This document shows positions 1-9,134 of a stretch of 64,000 nucleotides of DNA, one piece after another. The position numbers were made by a program, and so were the translations under genes. Source of the stretch: Arcticimaribacter sp002477625 (lineage in GTDB: Bacteria; Bacteroidota; Bacteroidia; Flavobacteriales; Flavobacteriaceae); the NCBI GenBank assembly GCA_943846665.1, contig OX044358.1, forward strand, positions 806,001 through 870,000, written 5' to 3'. Within the stretch, counting starts at the first letter, position 1, and every line of letters begins with the position of its first letter. The notes under the pieces are model-generated. The model searched no databases, had not been told where the DNA came from, and was given only the letters and a program-made list of their open reading frames with translations.

Positions 1-346
1 TGCATTTTTACAAGGATGGCAAGGCATTAGTGTTCCTGTCTTTTTATTCCTATTTATAGCTTCTCATGCAATTGGTCAAGGGGCCGTTATTTGGGTTTTC
101 ATCTCTGAGATTTTCCCAGACAGTCTTCGAGCTCAAGGACAATCGTTTGGATGTTCTGTCCATTGGGTACTGGCCGCACTTATTACACTTTTCATGCCCG
201 TAGCCTTGTCTGCATTCCCAAATCCTGGCTACGTTTTTATTTTATTCGCTGGGATGATGGTCCTCCAACTTGTATTTGTTTTATTCATGATGCCAGAAAC
301 TAAAGGGATTTCGCTTGAACGCCTAAGTAAGCAGCTAATTAAGTAA
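1..346 (+). CDS. Sugar porter family MFS transporter, C-terminal part (5' end outside window)
   Basis: The window opens inside a membrane protein read in the frame starting at base 2 and ending in TAA at 344-346. The translated end has several hydrophobic helices, the loop text WVFISEIFPD followed by LRAQGQS, and the closing PETKGISLE. These match the sugar porter family of the major facilitator superfamily, where PETKG..LE ends the last helix. It presumably imports a sugar across the inner membrane. The stop lies 3 bp before the start of a PfkB sugar kinase, so the pair probably forms an uptake-plus-phosphorylation operon. Substrate cannot be read from this fragment; fructose is a guess from the neighbour. 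Confidence 0.85.
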   Translation, partial: AFLQGWQGISVPVFLFLFIASHAIGQGAVIWVFISEIFPDSLRAQGQSFGCSVHWVLAALITLFMPVALSAFPNPGYVFILFAGMMVLQLVFVLFMMPETKGISLERLSKQLIK

Positions 347-349
347 TTC

Positions 350-1237
350 ATGAAAAAGGTAGTATGTTTTGGAGAAGTTTTATGGGATCTTTTTCCAGAG
401 GAAAAAAAATTAGGCGGTGCACCCTTGAATGTTGCCTTACGCATCAAATCTTGGGGTATGGATTCGCAGATGATCAGTAGCGTTGGAAATGACATACAGG
501 GGCAGGAAATCATTGCTCAAATAAAAGCGCTGGGTCTGGATCCTAAATACATACAAATAAATAACAAGTTTGATACTGGTAGCGTTACTGTAACGCTAGA
601 TCAACAAGATTCGGCATCCTATGAAATCAATCATCCTGTTAGTTGGGATAAAATTGAATTACAACCCGAACATAAAGAACTCCTGTATACTTCCGATGCT
701 TTTGTTTTTGGAAGCCTCGTCGCTCGTGATTCTGTATCTAAAAAATGTTTGCTAGACTTATTAGAAATTGCCCCCTACCCTGTTTTTGATGTTAACTTGA
801 GAGTTCCCCACTACTCCATTCCAGATGTAGAATTATTTATGAGTCAGTCGAATTTCATTAAATTCAACGACGAAGAAATAGAAGAAATTTGTGTTGCGCT
901 AGGCATGAAAACCAAGAGCTTAAAAGAACAAATTCAATTCATTGCAAACAAAACCGATACCCCTACAATTTGCGTAACCTTGGGCAAAGACGGTGCAGTT
1001 TTATTTCACGAAGGAGTTTTTTATACTCAAAAGGGCTATCCTGCTCAAGTTATGGATACCGTTGGAGCTGGGGACTCGTTCCTAGGGACGCTTTTAAGCT
1101 TGCTCCTTCAAGAGAAAACCCCAGATGAGTCACTGGGAAAAGCCTGTGCAATGGGAGCGCTTGTAGCTCAAGAAAAAGGAGCGAATCCAGTAATCACAGA
1201 ACAGATGTTATCCAATTTTATGAAGCAAGTAAATTAA
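350..1237 (+). CDS. PfkB-family carbohydrate kinase (probable fructokinase)
   Basis: A 295-residue ribokinase/PfkB-fold protein. The N-terminal substrate-side motif LGGAPLNVA (about 21-29) and the second PfkB signature DTVGAGDSFLGTLL (236-249), which supplies the anion hole and the catalytic Asp (D242), are both visible. The family phosphorylates sugars with ATP in the cytoplasm. It starts 3 bp after the sugar porter stop, so it likely phosphorylates the imported sugar; fructokinase is the usual annotation for this arrangement in Flavobacteriia. The stop codon overlaps the stop of the convergent CPXCG gene by 4 bases. Family certain, exact sugar inferred. Confidence 0.88.
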   Translation: MKKVVCFGEVLWDLFPEEKKLGGAPLNVALRIKSWGMDSQMISSVGNDIQGQEIIAQIKALGLDPKYIQINNKFDTGSVTVTLDQQDSASYEINHPVSWDKIELQPEHKELLYTSDAFVFGSLVARDSVSKKCLLDLLEIAPYPVFDVNLRVPHYSIPDVELFMSQSNFIKFNDEEIEEICVALGMKTKSLKEQIQFIANKTDTPTICVTLGKDGAVLFHEGVFYTQKGYPAQVMDTVGAGDSFLGTLLSLLLQEKTPDESLGKACAMGALVAQEKGANPVITEQMLSNFMKQVN

Positions 1238-1413
1238 TCCTCTAAAGATTGTGCTGAAAACGATTGAAGGCTTTCTTCAAAAGAATATTGAATTTGAATC
1301 GGACGACAACATACTTCACAATCCTCAATATACTGTTGTTCTTGATTCGATGGTTCGAGTAACATAGAAATTTCTTCCCAGCAATAGGGACATTGAAAAA
1401 AATGCTCTTCCAT
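1234..1413 (-). CDS. CPXCG motif-containing cysteine-rich small protein
   Basis: A 59-residue minus-strand gene. It begins MEEHFFQCPYCWEE, has a second cysteine group DCEVCCRPIQIQYS, and ends SAQSLED. The two pairs CPYC and CEVCC form a zinc-ribbon-like layout that matches the small CPXCG family of proteobacteria and bacteroidetes; its function is not known. Its ATG overlaps the TAA of the upstream ABC-F gene by one base (TAATG), which points to coupled translation. Its stop overlaps the stop of the convergent PfkB gene. No other reading frame in this stretch is coding. Confidence 0.8.
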   Translation of the reverse strand: MEEHFFQCPYCWEEISMLLEPSNQEQQYIEDCEVCCRPIQIQYSFEESLQSFSAQSLED

Positions 1414-3323
1414 TAGATTTCAAATTCCATTAGTTCTTCGGCTACAACTTCCCATTTCTTCATCAAAAGACCTAATTGATCCTTTTTCCCATTATAGTGT
1501 TCAAAGAAATTTGCTTGAGCAATGGTTTGCTCATAATTACTTTCTAATGCTGCGTCGGAAATTTTAAGTTCTTTTTCAAGCTCGGCAATTTCTCGCTCAA
1601 TTTTTGATTGCCTGTTTTGAAGCGACTTTAATTTTTTCTGACTTTCGTAATCATTTTTACTCGGGGCTGGTTTTTGACTTTTAACTTTCTCTTTAAGTTC
1701 CAACGCAACTAGGGAATCAAGGTTTTTCTGCTCTAGGTATAAATTAATATCGCCTAAGTATTCTTTGAGTTTATGATCTTTAAATTCTAATACACGATCA
1801 CTCAGACCCTGAAGGAAATCTCGATCATGCGAAATTAAAATCAAAGTCCCTTCAAACTTACGTAAGGCTTCTTTCAACACATTCTTCGAATCTATGTCCA
1901 AGTGGTTGGTAGGTTCATCCATAATCAAAACGTTGAAGGGCTGTAACATCAATTTGGCTAGAGCCAAACGATTCCGCTCTCCACCTGAAAGCACTTTTAC
2001 GCGCTTCTCTACGTCGTCACCACGAAATAGAAAAGAGCCCAAAAGATCTCGAACACGAGAACGATTGGCGTCAGTAGCAGCATCCTGCATGGTCTCCAAT
2101 AAGGTCAAATTTCCGTCTAAATATTCTGCCTGATTTTGTGCAAAATAACCCAACATCACATTATGCCCAAGAGCACAATCGCCTTCATAGGTTATGTCGT
2201 CTACAATGATCTTAGCCAAAGTAGATTTTCCCTGTCCATTCTGCCCAACAAAAGCTGTTTTTGTACCGCGTGCAATTTCAAAATCCACACCCTGCAAAAC
2301 CATCTTGTCCTCATAAGCTTTCTTTATCCTTTTGGCTTCAATGATCATTTTACCCGGTTGTTTTGAAACGGGAAAACTCAATTTCATTGCGCGATTATCT
2401 TCAACATCAAGTTCAATCCGGTCAATCTTATCAAGCTTCTTAATAAGCGACTGTGCCATGGTTGCTTTTGAGGCTTTTGCCTTAAATCGTTCAATTAGCT
2501 TTTCGGTCTGTTGAATCTGTTTTTCTTGATTTTTTTGAGCTGCGCGTTGTTGCGTGAGAATCTCTTCTCGTAAAATCATATACTTAGAATAGGCTTTATT
2601 GTAATCGTAAATTCGTCCTCCAACAATTTCAATGGTACGGTTGGTAACCTGATCTAAAAACATCTTATCGTGAGAAACTAAAACGACAGCACCTTTATAT
2701 TTTCTCAAAAAGTCTTCTAACCATATAATCGATTCTATATCCAAGTGATTGGTTGGCTCATCCAGTAACAGAATATCGTTGGGTTGTAAAAGTAATTTGG
2801 CTAACTCAATCCGCATGCGCCATCCGCCTGAAAAGGTATCGGTTTGTTTATCAAAATCTGCTGAAGTAAAACCAAGGCCTTGAAGTATTCGTTCTGTTGT
2901 ACCTTGATAATTGTAACCCCCTATAATTTCATAGCGTTCGCTAACTTCATTGAGCTGAATGATGAGTTCATTATATGATTCTGACTCATAATCTGTTCGC
3001 GTAGACAAACCATGATTAATTTTTTCCATCTGAACCTCAAGCGATTTGATTTCTGAAAAGGCTTGATATGCTTCTTCGAGAACCGTTCTTCCCATATCAA
3101 AATCAATATCTTGCATTAAAAATCCAAGTTGAATACTTTTCTCTTGAGAAATAGTACCCTCAGAAACTGGGGTATCACCAGCAATTAAATGAAGAAGAGT
3201 AGATTTACCTGCTCCATTTTTACCCACAAGACCCACTCGGTTTCCTGGACCTAAGCGAAATGAAATGTCTTTGAACAAATATTCACCTCCAAAAGATACT
3301 GATACGTTTTGAACGCTAAGCAT
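1413..3323 (-). CDS. ABC-F family ATP-binding cassette protein
   Basis: 636 residues with two ABC ATPase domains and no membrane segment. First domain: Walker A GKNGAGKST (34-42), signature FSGGW, Walker B with DEPTNHLD. Second domain: Walker A GQNGQGKST, signature LSGGERNRLALAKL and another DEPTNHLD. The charged linker between them (QQTEKLIERFKAKASKA region) is the ABC-F P-site tRNA interaction segment. The C-terminal 80 residues are a predicted coiled coil (KKLKSLQNRQSKIEREIAEL), as in Uup-like members. ABC-F proteins act on the ribosome or on nucleic acid rather than in transport. It is followed by the overlapping CPXCG gene. Confidence 0.92.
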   Translation of the reverse strand: MLSVQNVSVSFGGEYLFKDISFRLGPGNRVGLVGKNGAGKSTLLHLIAGDTPVSEGTISQEKSIQLGFLMQDIDFDMGRTVLEEAYQAFSEIKSLEVQMEKINHGLSTRTDYESESYNELIIQLNEVSERYEIIGGYNYQGTTERILQGLGFTSADFDKQTDTFSGGWRMRIELAKLLLQPNDILLLDEPTNHLDIESIIWLEDFLRKYKGAVVLVSHDKMFLDQVTNRTIEIVGGRIYDYNKAYSKYMILREEILTQQRAAQKNQEKQIQQTEKLIERFKAKASKATMAQSLIKKLDKIDRIELDVEDNRAMKLSFPVSKQPGKMIIEAKRIKKAYEDKMVLQGVDFEIARGTKTAFVGQNGQGKSTLAKIIVDDITYEGDCALGHNVMLGYFAQNQAEYLDGNLTLLETMQDAATDANRSRVRDLLGSFLFRGDDVEKRVKVLSGGERNRLALAKLMLQPFNVLIMDEPTNHLDIDSKNVLKEALRKFEGTLILISHDRDFLQGLSDRVLEFKDHKLKEYLGDINLYLEQKNLDSLVALELKEKVKSQKPAPSKNDYESQKKLKSLQNRQSKIEREIAELEKELKISDAALESNYEQTIAQANFFEHYNGKKDQLGLLMKKWEVVAEELMEFEI

Positions 3324-3371
3324 AAAAAATTTTTTGCAAATTTGATGAATGCAAATGAAATAAACTAGCGT

Positions 3372-4427
3372 TTAGTCGGTTTGTCTAAAATAACTTTCAA
3401 AGCGAGACAAGTTGACTGCAGCAGGAAGTTCGGATATTCCTTCAATATGATCGGATAACCATTTCGAAAGTAGGGGCGCACCCAGCACGCCACGTGCACC
3501 AAAACCGTTTAAAAGATGAATGTTTTGATGATCTGGATGTGACCCAATAAGTGGACGACGGTCCAGAACTGTTGGTCTTATTTGAGCAATATGTTCTAGA
3601 ACAGCGTATTCTGAAGAAATCATGTTACGGATACGTTCTTCTATCCAAGAGCGGCCTTGTTCAGTACAGGCTAAAGTTTTGTCATTTCGTTCAAAGGTAG
3701 CTCCTGCCCAATACAAATCACCCCCAATAGGTGCAATGAAGATTGGTCCTTTCAAAATAGATTTAGACTTTAAGGAAGGTGCCTTTATGATCAAAATCTC
3801 ACCTTTAAGTCCGATCAAGGGCAACTTGTTAAAGAATGGGTTATTGACCATTTGATAGCCTTCACAAAAGACAATATGCTTTGCTTTAATTTGTTTGTAC
3901 TGTATCCTCTCAACAGTTGTTTCCAACTGATCATATTCAAAGTTCTCCGTAGTTAATTCTTCTGGCTTTAGTGAGTCTCTAAAAGACTTTAAGAGAATTT
4001 GAGTAGCAACTCGACCCGTAAAATTAACTTGCCCATAACCAAGCGGGCTCTTTACCTCATTAGGAATATCGGTGTGGATTTTTGGATCCATAAATATTTT
4101 TAAACCGTGCTGATCTGAGGCTGAAACCCAATCATTGTGTTCACTGAGCGTATTGAATATTTTCTGAATTGGAGCTGGATGAATGAACTCAGAATCCAAA
4201 CGAGCTTGCAATTGTTCGTAAAAAGGTAGTGCATAGGAATGAAAAAGGTCACCGTTCCAAGAAAGAGAAAAACGTTTTAAAACTGTAGGGTTATAAATTC
4301 CAGCTGCAATTTGGGACGAGCCTCCCACTCCACCATCGATAATATGAAAAGACAATCCTGCACGTCTGAGCTGTTCGGCATATGCCAAACCTGCTAATCC
4401 TAGACCTACTATAAGCGAATGTTTCAT
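3372..4427 (-). CDS. FAD-dependent oxidoreductase (DAO family)
   Basis: The start is taken at the Met of MKHSLIVGLGLAGLAYA, because this places the dinucleotide-binding GxGxxG right at the N terminus. The open frame extends 10 codons further, but that extension is a run-through of the upstream terminator. The protein has about 351 residues, with the GGVGGSSQIAAGIYNP segment and a C-terminal NGFGARGVLGAPLLSK, as in glycine/D-amino-acid oxidase-like flavoproteins. The substrate is unknown. The gene follows gldN on the same strand in many Flavobacteriia, but a hairpin terminator separates the two here. Confidence 0.85.
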   Translation of the reverse strand: MKHSLIVGLGLAGLAYAEQLRRAGLSFHIIDGGVGGSSQIAAGIYNPTVLKRFSLSWNGDLFHSYALPFYEQLQARLDSEFIHPAPIQKIFNTLSEHNDWVSASDQHGLKIFMDPKIHTDIPNEVKSPLGYGQVNFTGRVATQILLKSFRDSLKPEELTTENFEYDQLETTVERIQYKQIKAKHIVFCEGYQMVNNPFFNKLPLIGLKGEILIIKAPSLKSKSILKGPIFIAPIGGDLYWAGATFERNDKTLACTEQGRSWIEERIRNMISSEYAVLEHIAQIRPTVLDRRPLIGSHPDHQNIHLLNGFGARGVLGAPLLSKWLSDHIEGISELPAAVNLSRFESYFRQTD

Positions 4428-4440
4428 ATAAAATAAAAGT

Positions 4441-4472
4441 AAAAAAAAACGCTGCAATAAGCAGCGTTTTTT
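4441..4472 (-). terminator. Rho-independent terminator after gldN
   Basis: Stem AACGCTGC / GCAGCGTT with a 5-base loop, flanked by an A run on one side and a T run on the other, so it can act on either strand. It lies 19 bp past the gldN stop and just before the FAD oxidoreductase start. It therefore ends the gldKLMN transcript. Confidence 0.8.
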
Positions 4473-4490
4473 AAATCTATAAAGAACAAT

Positions 4491-5390
4491 TTAATTGTTC
4501 CATAGGTCTTGTTCAAAATCTCGTATAACCGACTTAACACGTTCTGATTCTAGAAGTTGTTTTAAGGCATCTTCAAAAATATACTCTTCGATTTTACGAT
4601 CTTCATATACGTTTTCTTCTTTGTAAATCAACGAGTTGAACCGTCTCGAGTTGAGCATGTGATCATAGGTAATGGGTTGTGATGAGTTTCTATTATTAAA
4701 TACCTTAGAGGCATTTAACGATTTTCTTGCATCGGGAAACCAAACCCAAAACAATTCTACTAAATCCTGTTCTTCTTCAGGTAAATCTAGTGTATAAACA
4801 TCAGGAGCAACTGGGGCAATACCTAATAAACGGTATTTCAATTCACCGAGTCTTTTGTTAACATACCAAGTGCCTTTAATTCTGTATTGTCTAATTTCAG
4901 CAGCAGTAATTGTTCTTCTGTTGATGTACTGAGGATCAAGTTCTTCACCTGCATTCAATTGTTCAATACCAGCTTCTAAGGTGTCGATTGCTACTAACTT
5001 ATCTAAAATCTCTTGATAGGTTAATTTCGACTGAAAATAATCATCGTCATAAACTTCCTTGATTTTTCCATTCCGTAAATTCTTTTTCAAAACATGAAAT
5101 AACGATCTACGATCTGGACCTAAATTGAGTGTATCTGTAGGATAGTAGTACGGAAAATTAATTCGTTCATCTAAATCTACAATTTCCCAAATGGTCTTAG
5201 ACCACAAAATATCCCGATCATCTATAAATCCATACGCGAGTGGAGTTTCATCATTAGCTTCTACCTGCTGCTCGTTGAGTTGCCCAATTTCTTGAGGAAC
5301 TCGAGCGTTAAGCAAATTGGACTGAGCCATAGCAGTACTGATGAACGTACACGATATAAGAATAAAAGAATAGAAAGATCTTGTGTTCAT
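4491..5390 (-). CDS. gldN: Gliding motility / type IX secretion protein GldN
   Basis: 299 residues with a cleavable signal peptide (MNTRSFYSFILISCTFISTAMAQ). The body carries the GldN/PorN text, for example ILWSKTIWEIVDLDERINFPYYYP and the C-terminal SERVKSVIRDFEQDLWNN. GldN sits in the periplasm and forms the large ring with lipoprotein GldK in the type IX secretion trans-envelope machine. It is the last gene of gldK-gldL-gldM-gldN, 11 bp after gldM, and a terminator follows. It is needed for secretion of proteins with T9SS C-terminal domains, one of which is encoded in the island at 58.2-60.3 kb. Confidence 0.93.
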   Translation of the reverse strand: MNTRSFYSFILISCTFISTAMAQSNLLNARVPQEIGQLNEQQVEANDETPLAYGFIDDRDILWSKTIWEIVDLDERINFPYYYPTDTLNLGPDRRSLFHVLKKNLRNGKIKEVYDDDYFQSKLTYQEILDKLVAIDTLEAGIEQLNAGEELDPQYINRRTITAAEIRQYRIKGTWYVNKRLGELKYRLLGIAPVAPDVYTLDLPEEEQDLVELFWVWFPDARKSLNASKVFNNRNSSQPITYDHMLNSRRFNSLIYKEENVYEDRKIEEYIFEDALKQLLESERVKSVIRDFEQDLWNN

Positions 5391-5401
5391 GACTTTTAGT
5401 G

Positions 5402-6985
5402 TTAGTTTACGATCTCACAAATCACCGGAGATACTTTCTTAAATCGGTAACTTGGATTATTTGGGTTTTGAACTTTTATATCAAAGATCTGAACAGATTG
5501 CCCAGCTTTAGCTCTTCGTAAAGCTCCTTTAGCTTTTGTATTTAGCTTATTTCCATTTACAGAAATAGTTGCTTGCCCAGGGACTTTGAATTTGAAGCTT
5601 ACCGTTTTCAACTTAATATCAAAATCAAAATCATCTAATACAGCACCAATAGTTGCTATAGATAAATTGTTTTTAGGAATTTTGATGGTTCCCATTTGAC
5701 CTCGAACTGTACCTGTTGGTCTTGGAATATCCTTAATTCTAAACTTAGTAGAAGTTGAAACTCGTTGACCATCGGGTAATGTACCACTGGCAGTAATTTT
5801 TATCTCTCTTCCTTTACCAGGATTCATAATAAACTTACTCCCTCTAAGCCTTTTAAGACCGGGTGCAGATGCACTGATTTTATTATCGGGAATACCCGGG
5901 ATAGAAATTGTCATTGGATTAGCTACTCCTCGGTATACCACATTCATTTTATCAGCAGAAATTACAGCCGAATTTGGTTTTGCAATTACCGAATACATTT
6001 GATCAACAGGAATTCTCGATTCCATACCGTTGTTCTTGAAAACTAAATCTCCCGATATTTTGTGATCTCCTGGACGTCCTGCGTCAACCTTAAGTTTAAT
6101 TCCACCTGGAATCAATTCGTACTGAGATTCGACCAATGCTTTTCCATCCAAAGAAATTCGTACTTCATTTGGATTTTGAGCACCACCTTTTCTTCCTAAA
6201 AGAATACTTCCATCAAAAGTTTCTCCTTGATAATAAGCACCTTTTTCTGTCTTTAAAAGGGTGATGTAATTGTCTTTGGTAACCTTACTTCCAGCTTCAA
6301 GCTCTTTCCCTAACAATGCGTTTAGTACATCACTCTCCGTTAGTCGAATGTCGTTCTGCATCATCGTTAGTTTTGCTAAAGATGAAATAAGGGGAAAGCC
6401 TTCATAGTTTGCCGACAACCAAGGTTGAGATTGACCGTCTTTATTGAGAATATTGCCTTCAAAGTCACCAGCCTGAAAACGTTCTTCAACCAGTTCCGTG
6501 TATTGAGGGTATTGACTCGCAAATACCTGAATGACTCTCATTTTGTAGTTATTCATTTGTTCGATAAATTCTTTACCTTGATCAGAGACTCCACTGGCAT
6601 TGAAAAAGATCAAATCCAGTTGCTCTCCTTTGTCCATTTCAGAATATTTATCTAACTCGGGATCATCAGCAATACGATCTGCCGTTATCGAATTTTTTAT
6701 CTCTTGAATTCTATTGAAGAATGCCGTTGATTCTTTACGAATCTCTTTAGCGGTTAGATTGTGACCGATCCATTTGCCTTCTTTTTCTTCAGCATTAACG
6801 GCGATTTTCTGATAATAAATTTCATTACCTGAATTCACTCGTTCATTTGCGCTCTGAATTTTCTTGAACATTTGTCCAAATCCATCCAAAACCTCTTTAC
6901 TAACGTTCAATGCCAACATGGTAATGAACACTAAGTACATCAACGCAATAAGTTTATTACGTGGGGTTTCATTTGCTCCAGCCAT
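5402..6985 (-). CDS. gldM: Gliding motility / type IX secretion motor protein GldM
   Basis: 527 residues. A single transmembrane helix near the N terminus (about 12-30, LIALMYLVFITMLALNV) is followed by a long periplasmic part with beta-rich domains (KLTMMQNDIRLTESDVLNALL; C-terminal VKVQNPNNPSYRFKKVSPVICEIVN). GldM dimers pair with GldL in the inner membrane to form the proton-driven motor that powers gliding and T9SS transport. The gene starts 5 bp after gldL. Length and organisation match the family (about 513-530 residues). Confidence 0.94.
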   Translation of the reverse strand: MAGANETPRNKLIALMYLVFITMLALNVSKEVLDGFGQMFKKIQSANERVNSGNEIYYQKIAVNAEEKEGKWIGHNLTAKEIRKESTAFFNRIQEIKNSITADRIADDPELDKYSEMDKGEQLDLIFFNASGVSDQGKEFIEQMNNYKMRVIQVFASQYPQYTELVEERFQAGDFEGNILNKDGQSQPWLSANYEGFPLISSLAKLTMMQNDIRLTESDVLNALLGKELEAGSKVTKDNYITLLKTEKGAYYQGETFDGSILLGRKGGAQNPNEVRISLDGKALVESQYELIPGGIKLKVDAGRPGDHKISGDLVFKNNGMESRIPVDQMYSVIAKPNSAVISADKMNVVYRGVANPMTISIPGIPDNKISASAPGLKRLRGSKFIMNPGKGREIKITASGTLPDGQRVSTSTKFRIKDIPRPTGTVRGQMGTIKIPKNNLSIATIGAVLDDFDFDIKLKTVSFKFKVPGQATISVNGNKLNTKAKGALRRAKAGQSVQIFDIKVQNPNNPSYRFKKVSPVICEIVN

Positions 6986-6990
6986 GCTTC

Positions 6991-7641
6991 TTAGTTTTTG
7001 TTCATTGCAGAAAGCATTCCGCCATAAACTTGATTAAGTGAAGCTAAGTTTGCAGACATAGCCTCCATTTGAGCTTTGAACTGTTGTGTGTTTTCAGCTA
7101 CTTGTTCGTTATAAGAAGACTGAGTGTTAGCATCAGCAACTTGAGAACTGTATAACTGGTTTAAAGCTTCTAATTGAGCAGCAGCTTTAGCCAATTGATC
7201 TGAATAATTGTTTGACGAAGAAATTGCATCAGCAGCTGGTGTAAGTGCTTTTGCAGATGCCTCAAGATTTCTGATACTTGAAGTTAAGCCATCAACTAAA
7301 TTTACATCTAGCTTTGCTTGTTGGAGTATTGCATCAATTTTGCTAGATAAGCCTTCTTCAGAATGCGATGAAGAATTTCCGTGACTAGATCCTTCCATTT
7401 GATGTTCTACAAATGCAGCATGCTCTTCACGAGCATCGTCTAACATAAGTCCTCCTACTAAGAAAATAATAGCTTCAGTACCGAGACCTAAACCTAGTAC
7501 TACCCCACCTGTGATGGGTCCTATCTCCAAGTGGAGTATTTTAAATAATGCTCCCACAATTACCACTGCTCCTCCAATTTGGAATAACATGTGCATGATA
7601 ATCTTTCTTCTTAATCTTCCTTTTAACTGTTTTGCGTCCAT
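6991..7641 (-). CDS. gldL: Gliding motility / type IX secretion motor protein GldL
   Basis: 216 residues. Two hydrophobic helices (about 17-37 and 44-66, the second ending IIFLVGGLMLDD) are followed by a cytoplasmic Ala/Gln-rich helical tail. The conserved acidic residue in the first pair of helices (HLEIGPITGG; TEAIIF) is where proton coupling is placed in this family. It forms the inner-membrane stator ring with GldM. It sits between gldK (38 bp gap) and gldM (5 bp gap). Confidence 0.93.
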   Translation of the reverse strand: MDAKQLKGRLRRKIIMHMLFQIGGAVVIVGALFKILHLEIGPITGGVVLGLGLGTEAIIFLVGGLMLDDAREEHAAFVEHQMEGSSHGNSSSHSEEGLSSKIDAILQQAKLDVNLVDGLTSSIRNLEASAKALTPAADAISSSNNYSDQLAKAAAQLEALNQLYSSQVADANTQSSYNEQVAENTQQFKAQMEAMSANLASLNQVYGGMLSAMNKN

Positions 7642-7679
7642 ATTTCGAATAAATTTGTATGTGTTAAAGATAATTATTT

Positions 7680-9050
7680 CTATTTAATTTTAACTTTTTC
7701 AGAGCCTAAATAATCTTGTACGGTTCTGAATCCTATATAACTTCTAGCAGTATCAGCGTATTCAAAATCTCTAGAACTTACTCTAAGAAAATAAGCAACG
7801 TCTTTCCAAGAACCTCCACGAACTACTTTTCTTTTCTCCTGAGCTAGCGAAAGGTTTGGATTTAAAGACGATACGTATTCGTATGCACTTGGGTCGTATG
7901 ACGATCCTGTCCACTCAGCAACATTACCTGCCATGTTGTAGAGGTTATAATCATTGGCTAAGTATGATTTGGCTTCAACAGTATACATCGCTTGATCAGA
8001 AGAATAATCTCCTCGCAAGGGTTTAAAGTTGGCTAAAAAACAACCTCGATCATTTAACAAATAGGGTGATCCCCATGGGTAAATACCAGAAGGTATTCCA
8101 CCACGTGCGGCATATTCCCATTCTGCTTCAGTGGGTAATCTGAAATAATTGACAAGGGGCTTGTTGTTTTTCCTTTGGTATGAATTTTTATAACTCGTTC
8201 TCCAATTACAAAATGCTACAGCCTGACTCCAAGAAACTCCCACAACAGGGTAGTCTTGATATGCTGGGTGGGAGAAATAGTCGTTGTGCATGGGTTCGTT
8301 ATAAGAATAATTAAAATCCTTAATCCATACCGTTGTATCGGGGTAAATTTCAATCTCTTCTTTTTTGATAAAAGGTAAACGATCACGTACAGATGGGTTT
8401 CTTTTTCTTTCCAAAGCAGCTGCTTCAGCATCAAACCATGAATATTTATATTTCAATTTATTGATATCGAGTTTCATTTCGCCATTGTACCAAACTTCTG
8501 GCGGTAGATATAGGCTATCCATAACTTCAACATAGGCTTGGTCTACATAATCTTCTGGGGACCATGCAATATCATTATCCCAATTCAACGGACGACCAGC
8601 ATACAGATCTTCATTAAGATCGTAGTAATTGGCCTTCATGTATTTCTGAAATTCAGTAAGGTCAGCAGTATCTGCATCTGCAAAAGCAAACTCACCAATA
8701 CCATCACCTGCTTCTTCACCTAAATCCAATTCATCAGCTTTCCGAGCTAGCATTGCTAAAGCAATTGAATCTCGAACCCAATAAACAAACTGTCGGTACT
8801 CACTATTTGTGATTTCTGTTTCGTCCATATAAAAAGAACGAACAGTAACTGTTTTAGCTTGCGCATTTTGGAGTTGAGCCATATCATCGTCGGCCTTTCC
8901 CATGATGTAAGCTCCACCATCGACTTTAGTCATTCCAAAAGGTTTTTCAGGAAACCATTTCTTCTGTTTAACTCCGACTAATTCACCCCTCTTATTCCCA
9001 CATCCAATAAGGAGTAGAACGGTGGCAATTAAAACAAATATTTTTTTCAT
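7680..9050 (-). CDS. gldK: Gliding motility lipoprotein GldK
   Basis: 456 residues beginning with a lipoprotein signal whose lipobox is LLIGC (Cys17). It contains a formylglycine-generating-enzyme (SUMF1) fold, recognisable from TEAEWEYAARGG, NMAGNVAEWTGSSYDPS and VVRGGSWKDVAYFLRVSSRDF. In the T9SS, GldK makes the outer-membrane-associated periplasmic ring with GldN. It lacks a role as a true sulfatase modifier; the fold is structural in this family. First gene of the gldKLMN operon, with an 84 bp leader after the arginase-like gene. Confidence 0.94.
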   Translation of the reverse strand: MKKIFVLIATVLLLIGCGNKRGELVGVKQKKWFPEKPFGMTKVDGGAYIMGKADDDMAQLQNAQAKTVTVRSFYMDETEITNSEYRQFVYWVRDSIALAMLARKADELDLGEEAGDGIGEFAFADADTADLTEFQKYMKANYYDLNEDLYAGRPLNWDNDIAWSPEDYVDQAYVEVMDSLYLPPEVWYNGEMKLDINKLKYKYSWFDAEAAALERKRNPSVRDRLPFIKKEEIEIYPDTTVWIKDFNYSYNEPMHNDYFSHPAYQDYPVVGVSWSQAVAFCNWRTSYKNSYQRKNNKPLVNYFRLPTEAEWEYAARGGIPSGIYPWGSPYLLNDRGCFLANFKPLRGDYSSDQAMYTVEAKSYLANDYNLYNMAGNVAEWTGSSYDPSAYEYVSSLNPNLSLAQEKRKVVRGGSWKDVAYFLRVSSRDFEYADTARSYIGFRTVQDYLGSEKVKIK

Positions 9051-9134
9051 AAAAGATTTTGCTCTTTTAAGGGCTTTTCAATTTCTTCAATATAGATTTC
9101 TACCGCGTTAAGATAAATAAAAAGATTCAATCAC

